A stretch of 54,798 bases of DNA from Haloplasmatales bacterium 4B (GTDB taxonomy: Bacteria; Bacillota_I; Bacilli_A; Haloplasmatales; Haloplasmataceae), in NCBI GenBank assembly GCA_003586005.1, contig NSKI01000015.1, positions 1 to 54,798 of the forward strand. The letters are read 5' to 3'. Positions 34,327-43,072 of the stretch are shown here, one piece after another; the stretch's first letter is position 1, and each line of letters opens with the position of its first letter. The notes below the pieces were generated by a model. It did not search any database and was not told the DNA's origin. It was given only the letters and a program-made list of their open reading frames with translations. Position numbers and translations under genes: made by a program.

Positions 34327-35019
34327 GTGCAAATTATATATCGAAATGAAGAGAAACATTTAATTAATAAAAGACAATATGAAATTATTAAAAAAAGAAT
34401 TGAAAAATTATTTTCTGTAGATAAATTTACAAATGAAGATAATGAATATTTAATTAGAAGTGTCTATTTTGATGATTATATAAAGAAATCTGTGAGAGAT
34501 AATATTCAAGGACTTAAAGAACGATATAAATATCGAATTAGATATTATAATTCAAATACAAACGTAATCAAATTAGAAAAAAAAATTAAAAACAATGAAC
34601 AAGGTTATAAACAGGTAATAAATTTAAGCAAAGAAGAGTATAAGGAATTAACAAATGGCAAGTTCGATCTTTTAGAAAGGAGACAAGAACCACTAGCTAA
34701 AGAGTTTGTTTTAAGTATGAAGATAAGATTATTAAAGCCATTGATTTTAATAGAGTATCAACGTGAACCCTTTACACTGCCATTTAATGATACTAGGATT
34801 ACTTTTGACAAAAATATAACTTATTCAACTAAGAATCTATTTAGTGAAAAACGAATAAATCAGGAATCAATTCTTGATATGATTGTTTTAGAAATAAAAT
34901 ACAATGGTTTTTTACCATACCATATAAAAAAATTATTTCACGTTGATTCAATACAAAAAATGTCAATATCTAAATATTTAATATGTTATAAACATTCAAT
35001 TGGAGAGGGATTATTATGA
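34327..35019 (+). CDS. VTC-domain protein (polyphosphate polymerase-like)
   Basis: A 230-residue cytosolic protein of the VTC superfamily, the catalytic tunnel domain of eukaryotic polyphosphate polymerase. Visible tunnel elements are RNEEKHLI at the start, YLIRSVYFDDY, ERYKYRIRYYN, IKLEKKIKNN, ILIEYQREPF, and the closing MIVLEIKYNGFLP. The conserved alternating basic and acidic residues that bind triphosphate and metal are present, so catalysis is plausible but not proven. GTG start behind GGAGGATAAG, 9 bases after the CotH gene. It overlaps the next gene as ATGA, so all three products are likely made together. Confidence 0.85.
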   Translation: MQIIYRNEEKHLINKRQYEIIKKRIEKLFSVDKFTNEDNEYLIRSVYFDDYIKKSVRDNIQGLKERYKYRIRYYNSNTNVIKLEKKIKNNEQGYKQVINLSKEEYKELTNGKFDLLERRQEPLAKEFVLSMKIRLLKPLILIEYQREPFTLPFNDTRITFDKNITYSTKNLFSEKRINQESILDMIVLEIKYNGFLPYHIKKLFHVDSIQKMSISKYLICYKHSIGEGLL

Positions 35020-35690
35020 TGAAAAATATTTTAATGAATTTTATGATAGGGAATATATTAAGAGATTCCTTTAATCGGATAATATTAAATTCAATTTCTA
35101 TAGCTGATTTAGTTGTCGCATTAATAGCCGCAATTATTATTGGTTTATATATTTTTATAATTTATAAGATAACTTTTAGATCAACAGTATATAGTTATAC
35201 CTTTAATTTGTCATTGGTGTTAATTACTATTATTACTACATTGATTATCTTAACAGTAAGCAGTAATAATTTAATTGTTACACTTGGGATGTTAGGGACA
35301 TTAGGGGTAGTTCGATTTAGGTCATCACTTAAAGAACCACTCGATATTATCTATGTATTATGGGCATCAACTGTAGGATTTGCAATTGGTGCAAATCAAT
35401 ATTTAATTGCCTCATTGGGGTCATTAATTATTGGAATTGTAATTTTTTGTTTATCTAATTTTAGAATCAAATTTAAATCTTATATAATTGTTGTAAACTA
35501 TCCATTATCTATTGATCATAAAGTAAATAATATTACTAAAATGAGAAGAATTAAAGTTAAATCAAAATATATCAAAAAAGAAAATGTAGAATTAACTTTA
35601 GAAGTTAACAACAAATATCAACAAACTTTAGACAAATTCAATCAAGTAGAATTAATTGATAGTATTTCATTATTAACTTTTGAAGATTAA
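35016..35690 (+). CDS. DUF4956-family membrane protein
   Basis: A 224-residue protein with about four membrane helices in residues ~25-150 and a cytosolic domain at the end. The signature of the family is the helix-loop GMLGTLGVVRFRSSLKEP followed by LDIIYVLWASTVGFAIG. Function is unknown; DUF4956 genes recur beside VTC-domain and CotH genes in many bacteria, suggesting a membrane partner of the VTC enzyme, possibly moving or sensing its product. ATG 35016 overlaps the preceding stop by the ATGA junction. A good terminator ends the operon. Confidence 0.85.
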   Translation: MMKNILMNFMIGNILRDSFNRIILNSISIADLVVALIAAIIIGLYIFIIYKITFRSTVYSYTFNLSLVLITIITTLIILTVSSNNLIVTLGMLGTLGVVRFRSSLKEPLDIIYVLWASTVGFAIGANQYLIASLGSLIIGIVIFCLSNFRIKFKSYIIVVNYPLSIDHKVNNITKMRRIKVKSKYIKKENVELTLEVNNKYQQTLDKFNQVELIDSISLLTFED

Positions 35691-35705
35691 TATATAGAAA
35701 ATTTT

Positions 35706-35736
35706 AAAACGTAGTGATTTGTTCACTAGGTTTTTT
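35706..35736 (+). terminator. Terminator of the CotH-VTC-DUF4956 operon
   Basis: AAAACGTAGTGA pairs with TCACTAGGTTTT (one mismatch) over a five-base loop, followed by more T. Confidence 0.8.
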
Positions 35737-35798
35737 ATTAAATCGACAAAATCACTTATAATTCGACAAAAAGTAATAATTTAATTGATATCATATAA

Positions 35799-36996
35799 AA
35801 AAGCATCCCTAATGTTAAAAATATATACCTTAGTACAGTTGTTTTCCCATGTATCGAGTTTGATAAAAATGTAGACATCGAAAGTCAAATTATAATGGAT
35901 GGGAAGAATACCCCTTTTGAAATACCTACATATATGCTAGATATTAATTCTTCAATTAATATATTATATGGGACAGATTTAAAATATAAAAATGAAATAT
36001 TAATTGACAAAACGACAGCTAGAAATTTAGTATACGAATATTATTTAAAAAATGAATTGGACACTAATCAAGTGTTTGAATTAACTGATGAAGAAATATT
36101 TAGTTTTTTAAAGAATAAAGATATTACCTTCTTTACAGAACATAGTGAAGATGGTGAAAATCGATATGAAACAATATATAATTATGGTTACTTAAAACCT
36201 TTATCTACTAAAATAGTTACTGCTGGTATTGTTGATGATAAAATAATATCTTCTTATTTTAAAAGTAATAACAAAATAGGAGATGTAGGATATTATCCAA
36301 TTATATTTGTTTTACCTGAATTATATTATGAAATTAGGAACCAATATATTGATTATTCAGCTGATTATGATATTATGGAATATTTTCGACCAAGTATTTT
36401 TTTAAGTCATCGAAAATACAGAAGTTAATGATATATTTATCTATATAAGTGATATCAACAAAGATTCAAGAGAAAAAGTGAAAACCCCTATTTTATCAAT
36501 TAATAATAATTTTCTTCTAAATCTGGACATTGAAAATAATGTAAATTCAGAATATGATAAAATAATGTCAACGATTTCGGTAGTGAAAGTTATATTAATT
36601 ATTTTTATAATAATTACAATTATTTCGATTATTGCCTTAATTAATTTTAATATATATACACGGATGAAAGAAATAGGCATTTATAAATCAATTGGTACAA
36701 GTTCCAAAAATATAAAACGAATGTTTACTTATGAAATTACTATGTTAGCTATTATTTCTTGCATTTTTTGCTATCCAATTGCTTTATTATTTATTAATCT
36801 ATTTTCAATAGTTACCAATAAATTATTTTCCACAAATAGTTTGCATTTCAAAAATGAGGTTATTTACCCGGATATTTCTTCATATTCAATGGTTATCTTG
36901 GCTGGATTATTACTAATTTATATATCTAGTTTTATTCCAATTAGGAATATTACCAAATTACCAATTGTAGAAACTTTAAAAGAAAATAAAATGTAG
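35799..36996 (+). pseudogene. FtsX/MacB-type ABC transporter permease, 5'-deleted and frameshifted
   Basis: Frame one is open from 35799 (no start codon or ribosome binding site) through the extracytoplasmic domain, with FPCIEFDKNVDIESQ and FEIPTYMLDI, to a stop at 36428. The sequence then continues in another frame from ENTEVNDIFIYISD to the C-terminal FtsX domain with three membrane helices, including MKEIGIYKSIGTSSKNI and the end IPIRNITKLPIVETLKE. The shift can be repaired by one A in the A-run near 36415. The first membrane helix, the ATP-binding partner gene and the start are missing. Intact relatives work with an ATPase to export peptides or sense antibiotics. The gene follows the DUF4956 operon after its terminator and is most likely dead. 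Confidence 0.85.
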
Positions 36997-37036
36997 TTAA
37001 AATAGCGTAGTAATTTATCACTACGCTATTTTAACT
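36995..37036. terminator. Bidirectional terminator with 17-bp perfect stem
   Basis: Arm 36995-37011 (AGTTAAAATAGCGTAGT) is fully complementary to 37020-37036 with an 8-base loop. It covers the ends of both the FtsX remnant and the convergent MFS gene. Confidence 0.9.
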
Positions 37037-38238
37037 CTAGTTTTTTTGATGAAATATAAATAGATTACTATAACAGGTGCAAATATTATGGCTGAAACTA
37101 AAAGCCCAATAGAAGTACTCGTTTTAAGAGCGATATAGCCAATAATTGGTCCACCTATTATTTGACCTAAAGAATCTAATTGTCCATAAGTAGATAGAAC
37201 AGTAGCTCTAATATTGGGTTCAATATTTTGATTAATCCAAGCTCTATAAACAGGTTGATTAATTTTTCTTACAATATAAAATGAGATATAAAGACTTGCT
37301 GAAATATAAAATTGACCTGCTAATGAAAATAATAATAAAGTAATAAACATTAAGATGTTTATAATAAATAATAACCAAACTTTATTCATTTGTTTAGTTC
37401 TTTTAAGTTGTCTTTTAATATATTCTACAGCTATAATACTAAGAAATAGGGCAACTAAATTAACAAATATACTTATTGATAAAAAGGGATTTATGTTAAT
37501 TTTGTCTATATTTTCTAGTAAATGCAAGGTATACATTCGATCTGGACCTTCACTATATAATCCATAAAATAAAGTTATCCAGACCATTAATACTAATACA
37601 GGTTTAGCTTTAATATTATTTTTCACTAATTTAATTGAATTAAACATTTGTTTATAAGAGTTTATCTCACTTGAGGATTTAAAATAATTTTCTTCCATAA
37701 AGAAGATTAAAAATATAGCTAGCATTGAAAAGAGAACGCCACTTATTAAAAATGGTAAATTTATGATTACTAATCCTAAAAAAGTACTTATGATAATACC
37801 TAATATCGAAAAGATTTGGCCAATTTGAGTTCCTTTTAATAAAACAAGATCTAATTCTCCTTCATTTAATTCATCAGCTATCCAAGCCTCATCTGCTCCA
37901 CTTGTGAAGGTATCTCCAAGTCCTAAAATAAATTGACTAATTAAAATAGCGGAAAAAAGTGGGACAACACCTTCTAAAATAAAAGCAATACTAACTAAAC
38001 ATAAACCAATAATTACTGATAACTTTCGACTATATCGATCAGCCACAATACCTGTTGGTATTTCAAAAATAAAACTAGTTAATTCTAAAGTTGTTCCTAT
38101 TAATACTAGTTGAAATGGATTTAAATGAGCGATATCGATTCGATAAAATTCCCTTACATTTCTCATTCCTTGGAATAAAAGTGCTGATACACCCGTATAA
38201 ATTAAATAGATTTGTGTTGCTGATAGATTTTTCTTCAT
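37021..38238 (-). CDS. MFS transporter (drug-efflux-like)
   Basis: A 405-residue membrane protein with about twelve helices in two halves. The family loop between helices 2 and 3 is EIPTGIVADRYSRKLSV, matching the MFS GxxxDRxGRR pattern, and helix 4 has LGLGDTFTSGADEAWIAD, an arrangement typical of MFS members annotated as multidrug or tetracycline-like exporters. Substrate unknown. GAGGTATAT lies directly before the ATG. The gene is convergent with the FtsX remnant and divergent from the SpoVD-type PBP gene. Confidence 0.8.
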   Translation of the reverse strand: MKKNLSATQIYLIYTGVSALLFQGMRNVREFYRIDIAHLNPFQLVLIGTTLELTSFIFEIPTGIVADRYSRKLSVIIGLCLVSIAFILEGVVPLFSAILISQFILGLGDTFTSGADEAWIADELNEGELDLVLLKGTQIGQIFSILGIIISTFLGLVIINLPFLISGVLFSMLAIFLIFFMEENYFKSSSEINSYKQMFNSIKLVKNNIKAKPVLVLMVWITLFYGLYSEGPDRMYTLHLLENIDKININPFLSISIFVNLVALFLSIIAVEYIKRQLKRTKQMNKVWLLFIINILMFITLLLFSLAGQFYISASLYISFYIVRKINQPVYRAWINQNIEPNIRATVLSTYGQLDSLGQIIGGPIIGYIALKTSTSIGLLVSAIIFAPVIVIYLYFIKKTRVKIA

Positions 38239-38287
38239 ATATACCTCGACAAGTTTCCTTCTATTTCATTATAAATTATATTTATTG

Positions 38288-38326
38288 AAAATGCATAGTA
38301 ATTTTTAAAATTACTATGCATTTTTT
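38288..38326. terminator. Orphan 18-bp perfect hairpin with T-tracts
   Basis: Arms 38288-38305 and 38307-38324 are exact complements around a single base, with A- and T-tracts on both sides, like the bidirectional terminators elsewhere in the contig. Neither neighbouring gene ends here; one strand would end a transcript from the degraded coding-like stretch at 38411-38509. Confidence 0.6.
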
Positions 38327-38410
38327 ATTAAAACATTTTAAATAAGACACTGTTTTTTAAATATATATGAATAAATAAATCTTTTTTTAAGGAGTTAATT
38401 TTTTGATAAA

Positions 38411-38509
38411 CTAGTCTGTATGTGTTTCAAATTCATTTGTTACTTCTTCGATTTCTTCAAGAATTTCTCCAACTTCATCTTGTTTTCTTTCAGTTTCTTC
38501 AATAAATTG
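38411..38509 (-). pseudogene. Coding-like C-terminal remnant, unidentified
   Basis: The minus strand encodes QFIEETERKQDEVGEI, then LEEIEEVTNEFETHTD and a stop: a strongly acidic, coiled-coil-like peptide with protein-like composition. No start codon or ribosome binding site, and a stop lies just upstream. It is followed on the same strand by the 18-bp terminator hairpin, as the tail of a lost gene would be. Family not recognised. Confidence 0.3.
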
Positions 38510-38545
38510 TCAAAAAAATTTAATTTTATAAATATATTATTTATT

Positions 38546-38574
38546 TTGACTATCTTCTTTTAAACTATAATAAT
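38546..38574 (+). promoter_or_regulatory. Promoter of the PBP/mur operon
   Basis: TTGACT (38546-38551), a 17-base spacer and AATAAT (38569-38574), about 57 bases before the ATG. Confidence 0.55.
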
Positions 38575-38630
38575 TTTGGCAATATTCGAATATTTATATA
38601 AAAGATAGTAAGGAAAATGATGGTGATTTT

Positions 38631-40547
38631 ATGAATGATTTTATATTTATTATGCAAAAGAGATTAAAGTTTTTAATGATTTTGTTTTCAGCATTAGTGA
38701 TTGTCTTAATCTTTAGGTTGTCATTTATCCAATTTGTAAATGGAAGTGACATCACAAATAGAGCAATTAACTTATGGAGCAGAAATATTCCTGTTGAAGG
38801 TCAAAGAGGCACTATATATGACCGTAATGGTAAACCAATTGTCAATAATAAATTAGCCCCTAGTGTGGCACTTATACCCAGGCAAGTAGAGAAAAAAGAA
38901 GAGGTTGCTAAATTTCTTAGTGAGGTACTTAGTATTAGTTATGAAGATAGTTATAAACATGTTACAAAAAATGTAAATGTAGAATTAATTAAACCTAAAG
39001 GTAAAAAAATCACACTAGATCAAGCTAAACAAATTATTAATAAGAATTATAAAGGTGTTTATTTAGTTGGTGACACAGTAAGAAACTATCTCTATGATTC
39101 GTATTTAGCTCATGTTTTAGGGTTTGTTGGTATTGATAATCAAGGAATTACAGGCATTGAATATATGTATGAAGATTATTTAATGGGAGAAGGTGGAGCA
39201 AGCAAATATTTTACAGATGCTAAAGGTTATAGTTTATCAAATTTATATGGTATATATGATGCACCTTCAAAGGGGATGGACATTTATTTAACAATCGATA
39301 TAGAGTTGCAAATTTTATTAGAAAGGGTATTAGAAAACGCTAATGCGAGATATCGTCCTGATCAAATGTTGGGTCTCATTATGAATCCTAAAAATGGAGA
39401 AATTTATGCCATGGCTAGCTATCCATCTTATAACCCTGCTGAATATCAAAACTATGACCAAGAAATTTATAATCGTAATTTACCAATTTGGATGAGTTAT
39501 GAACCTGGTTCAACTTTTAAAATAATAACTTATTCAGCGGGAATTGAAGAAGGGGTTTTTAAACTAGATGAACATTTTTATGACCCAGGTTATACAATGG
39601 TCGATGGTACTAGAATTAAGGATTGGAAAGCGGGAGGTCATGGTGATCAGACTTTTCTTGAAGTTATTCAAAATTCATGTAATCCAGGATTTATGGAAAT
39701 TGGCAGACGTTTAGGTACTGAAAGACTTTTTGATTATATTGATAGATATGGATTCGGGAAAAAAACGGGAGTTGATTTATTGGGTGAGTCATCAGGTATT
39801 GTTTTTGATGTTGAAGATGTAGGCCCTGTTGAACTTGCGACTAGTTCTTTTGGTCAAGGAAATTCAGTGACTCCAATACAATTAGTGACGGCAACAAGTG
39901 CCGCAATTAATGGGGGGTTACTTTATCAACCCTATGTGTTAAAAGACATTAGAATGCCTATAACAAATGAATTAATCTATGAATCAACACCAAAAGAAGT
40001 AAGAAGGGTTATTAGTGAAGAAACCTCAGATGTAATGCGTTATGCGCTTGAGAGTGTTGTAGCTAGAGGGACAGGTAGAAATGCTTTTATTGACGGGTAT
40101 AGAGTCGGAGGTAAGACTGGAACTGCCCAAAAGGCTGTTAACGGAGTATATTTAGAAAATAACTATATCGTTTCTTTTATCGGGGCAGCACCAATGAACG
40201 ATCCAGAACTAGTTGTTTATTTCGCAATTGATAATCCTAAAGATACTATTCAGTATGGTGGTGTTGTTGCAGCACCAATTGTTAAAGAAATTTTAAAGGA
40301 AGCATTACCAATTTTAGGTATTAATCGACAAGATAATCAAATCGAAAAAGTATATCGCTGGGGCATGGATTTAAGATATCATCCTGTTCCCGATTTAATT
40401 GGTAAGAAAAAAAATAAGTTACCTTATCAAATTTATTATAAATATGAGTTTTTTGGAGAAGGTGAGGTTGTAAAGTATCAAAGTCCTAGCCCGGGTGAAA
40501 AAGTTGTTGAGGGAGGAATGATTCTTGTATATTTAGGAAAGGAGTGA
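38631..40547 (+). CDS. Class B penicillin-binding protein with PASTA domain (SpoVD/FtsI type)
   Basis: A 638-residue septal peptidoglycan transpeptidase. One membrane anchor (residues ~13-35), then the dimerisation domain starting RGTIYDRNGKPI (~60), the transpeptidase domain with the SxxK motif in EPGSTFK, the SxN motif in NSCNPG and KTG in GGKTGTAQKA, then one C-terminal PASTA domain (~575-638). A single PASTA domain and this cluster position match SpoVD; as the only class B PBP seen here it may serve as the division enzyme. GGTGA lies four bases before ATG. First gene of the resumed cell wall cluster; its UGA stop is 4 bases from murE. Confidence 0.9.
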   Translation: MNDFIFIMQKRLKFLMILFSALVIVLIFRLSFIQFVNGSDITNRAINLWSRNIPVEGQRGTIYDRNGKPIVNNKLAPSVALIPRQVEKKEEVAKFLSEVLSISYEDSYKHVTKNVNVELIKPKGKKITLDQAKQIINKNYKGVYLVGDTVRNYLYDSYLAHVLGFVGIDNQGITGIEYMYEDYLMGEGGASKYFTDAKGYSLSNLYGIYDAPSKGMDIYLTIDIELQILLERVLENANARYRPDQMLGLIMNPKNGEIYAMASYPSYNPAEYQNYDQEIYNRNLPIWMSYEPGSTFKIITYSAGIEEGVFKLDEHFYDPGYTMVDGTRIKDWKAGGHGDQTFLEVIQNSCNPGFMEIGRRLGTERLFDYIDRYGFGKKTGVDLLGESSGIVFDVEDVGPVELATSSFGQGNSVTPIQLVTATSAAINGGLLYQPYVLKDIRMPITNELIYESTPKEVRRVISEETSDVMRYALESVVARGTGRNAFIDGYRVGGKTGTAQKAVNGVYLENNYIVSFIGAAPMNDPELVVYFAIDNPKDTIQYGGVVAAPIVKEILKEALPILGINRQDNQIEKVYRWGMDLRYHPVPDLIGKKKNKLPYQIYYKYEFFGEGEVVKYQSPSPGEKVVEGGMILVYLGKE

Positions 40548-40551
40548 TTTA

Positions 40552-42039
40552 ATGGAGTTATATATGCTGCTAACAAAAGCTCGTATCCATTTTGATAAAG
40601 CAAAAATAGTTAACCATGTCATAAATAACATAGAAAACAATTCGAAAAATATTAGTAGTGATGATATATTTGTCGCTATTAAAGGTGAAGATATTGATGG
40701 TCATGAATTTATCCCTGAAGCAATTGAAAACCACGCAAAAACAATAATTTACGAAGATAAATATTATAATTATCAAAATTTTAACAATGTAAACATGATT
40801 AAAGTTCATGACTCTAAAAAAGTTTTAGCAATACTTATAAATTATTTTTATAATGAGCCTTCTAAAAAAATAAATTTAGTTGGTGTTACTGGCACTAATG
40901 GTAAAACAACTATTACCTCTTTGATACAACAAATGTATAAATTAATGGATATTAAAAGTAGTTTAATTGGTACTACAGGAATTAATTTAGCGGGAATTGA
41001 TATTGTTAGTGATAATACAACACCATCTACAATAGTTATCGGTAAGGTTATAAATGATTCGATAAATTTAGGCATTAAGAATCTGATTATGGAAGTATCT
41101 AGTCATGCTATTAAACAACAAAGAGTATCTCAATTAGATTTTAATACAGTTATTTTCACTAATTTTACTCATGACCATCTTGATTATCATAAAACTTTTG
41201 ATGATTATTTTTATTCAAAAGGATTACTTTTTGCTAGTTTAGGTAATTATTTAAATGAAAAAAAAGTATTATTAAATGGTGATGATAAATATTACAAGCG
41301 CTTTTTAAGATTAACAAATGTGGAACACTATACATATGGTCTTGATATCGAAAATGATTTTCAAGCAAGAAACATCATTTGTGATGTTGATAAAATTGTA
41401 TTTGATTTTTATAGTTTTAATGAATTCATTGGTACGGTGAATACTAATAATATCTTTGGCTTTTTTAATATTTATAATTTGCTTGCAATTACAACCTATT
41501 TTTATATTAATAATTATAAAATGGATTTAGTGTTTTCTTGCTTAAGTAAATTAAATGGTGTAGTTGGAAGAATGGAAAAAGTAGAAAATGAGCATGGGTT
41601 AAATATCTTTATTGATTATGCTCATACTCCAGATAGTGTATATCGAGTACTTAATGAGATTAAAATGATTTCGAAAAAAAATATAATTTGTATAATAGGT
41701 TGTGGAGGTGATAGAGATGCGTTAAAAAGACCGATTATTGGTAAAATAGCCACTAATTTAGCTGGTTACGTTATTTTCACATCAGATAACCCAAGGTGGG
41801 AAGATGCTTTTCAAATAATTAGTGATATTGTGAGAGGTGCATGTAATAATAATTACATTACAATTGAAAATCGAAGTTTAGCAATAAAGTATGCTGTTGA
41901 TATATCAACAAATTCAGATATAGTTGTAATTCTTGGGAAAGGGCATGAAAATTATCAAACAATTAAAAATGAAAAAAAATATTTTAGTGATTATGAAGAA
42001 GTGATGAACTGCATTGATTTGCGTTATAAAAGCAAATAG
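40552..42039 (+). CDS. murE: UDP-MurNAc-tripeptide synthetase (meso-DAP adding type)
   Basis: A 495-residue Mur ligase adding the third stem-peptide residue to UDP-MurNAc-dipeptide in the cytosol. The ATP site is VTGTNGKTTITSL (~residue 120), with the metal/substrate motif NFTHDHLDYH and the carbamylated-lysine neighbourhood. The DNPR motif (TSDNPRWED) is the known marker for meso-diaminopimelate as substrate; lysine-adding MurE enzymes differ there. GGAGTGA precedes ATG 40552, and the gene starts 4 bases after the PBP stop. Confidence 0.93.
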   Translation: MELYMLLTKARIHFDKAKIVNHVINNIENNSKNISSDDIFVAIKGEDIDGHEFIPEAIENHAKTIIYEDKYYNYQNFNNVNMIKVHDSKKVLAILINYFYNEPSKKINLVGVTGTNGKTTITSLIQQMYKLMDIKSSLIGTTGINLAGIDIVSDNTTPSTIVIGKVINDSINLGIKNLIMEVSSHAIKQQRVSQLDFNTVIFTNFTHDHLDYHKTFDDYFYSKGLLFASLGNYLNEKKVLLNGDDKYYKRFLRLTNVEHYTYGLDIENDFQARNIICDVDKIVFDFYSFNEFIGTVNTNNIFGFFNIYNLLAITTYFYINNYKMDLVFSCLSKLNGVVGRMEKVENEHGLNIFIDYAHTPDSVYRVLNEIKMISKKNIICIIGCGGDRDALKRPIIGKIATNLAGYVIFTSDNPRWEDAFQIISDIVRGACNNNYITIENRSLAIKYAVDISTNSDIVVILGKGHENYQTIKNEKKYFSDYEEVMNCIDLRYKSK

Positions 42040-42054
42040 AAAAGGAGATGCACG

Positions 42055-43047
42055 ATGGTACTTAAAATCATTTATTTTGGGATGTTAGTCTCGTTTATTA
42101 TCTCGATTATATTAATACCTATCATTATTCCATACATGAAAAGAATAAAATTTGGTCAAATAATCCGAAAAGAAGGACCTCAATCGCACCTTGCTAAAGG
42201 CGGGACACCAACAATGGGGGGAGTAACTTTCAGTATTGTTACACTTTTTACCGTAATTTTATTTTTTCAATTTTATAATCATGATTTAATAGATATTAAT
42301 ATTAAAACTTGGATTCTCTTATTTATTCCGTTATTTGGTTTTAGTATCATTGGATTTATTGATGACTATCTAATTGTTGTCAAAAAAAATAACGAAGGGT
42401 TAAGACCATTCTATAAATTTTTACTGCAAATTTTAATCGCTGTTGTTTTCTTTGCAATTTATCTAATCCAAGGCTTCTCAACAGAAGTAATTTTTACAAA
42501 TAATTTTTCACTCGATTTCAAATGGTTTTATGGTATTTTAATCTTTTTTATGTTAGTAGGAGGAACTAACGCGGTTAATTTAACTGATGGATTAGATGGA
42601 TTAGCAGCCGGTCTATGCACATTTGCACTCTCAACTTTTACATTTGTTGCTTTTATAACTAAACAATATGATGTCGTCTTATTTGGCTCTGCCATTTTAG
42701 GCACGGTATTAGGTTTTTTAATCTTTAATTCACATCCCGCTAAAATATTCATGGGGGATGCTGGATCATTAGCTTTAGGTGCAGCAATTGCTTCAATGGC
42801 AATAATAACTAAACATGAACTATTATTAATTATAGTTGGTGGGGTATTTGTTATTGAAACAATGTCAGTTATTTTACAAGTTTTTTATTTCAAAAGGACT
42901 AAAGGTAAAAGGTTATTTAAAATGGCGCCACTACATCACCACTTTGAATTAAGTGGACTCAGAGAGTCTACAGTTGTTTTGTTGTTTTATTCATTTGGTT
43001 TATTCTTCAGTTTGTTAAGTATCGCAATTGTTTTAATTGCGAAATAA
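42055..43047 (+). CDS. mraY: Phospho-N-acetylmuramoyl-pentapeptide transferase
   Basis: A 330-residue membrane enzyme with about ten helices that makes lipid I from UDP-MurNAc-pentapeptide and undecaprenyl phosphate. Active-site signatures are all present: GGTPTMGG, FIDDYLIVVKKNNEGL, NAVNLTDGLDGLA, FMGDAGSLALG and PLHHHFELSG. GGAGATG lies before ATG 42055, 15 bases after murE. Confidence 0.96.
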   Translation: MVLKIIYFGMLVSFIISIILIPIIIPYMKRIKFGQIIRKEGPQSHLAKGGTPTMGGVTFSIVTLFTVILFFQFYNHDLIDINIKTWILLFIPLFGFSIIGFIDDYLIVVKKNNEGLRPFYKFLLQILIAVVFFAIYLIQGFSTEVIFTNNFSLDFKWFYGILIFFMLVGGTNAVNLTDGLDGLAAGLCTFALSTFTFVAFITKQYDVVLFGSAILGTVLGFLIFNSHPAKIFMGDAGSLALGAAIASMAIITKHELLLIIVGGVFVIETMSVILQVFYFKRTKGKRLFKMAPLHHHFELSGLRESTVVLLFYSFGLFFSLLSIAIVLIAK

Positions 43048-43072
43048 TTATGTCATGTGACTAGGGGGAAAA

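Larger units (their letters stand above)
38239..38630. other. 392-bp intergenic region with orphan hairpin, coding-like remnant and PBP promoter
   Basis: Between the divergent MFS and PBP genes. It holds an 18-bp perfect palindromic hairpin (38288-38326), a 32-codon coding-like stretch on the minus strand (38411-38509) and a promoter for the PBP gene (38546-38574). No intact gene is present, and no ftsL-like membrane coding frame could be found. Confidence 0.6.

Noticed and set aside
38631-40547. Mycoplasma-type genetic code (UGA = Trp)
   Set aside because: This gene and the VTC gene end at UGA with the next gene starting immediately, and tryptophans are encoded by UGG, so UGA is a stop.
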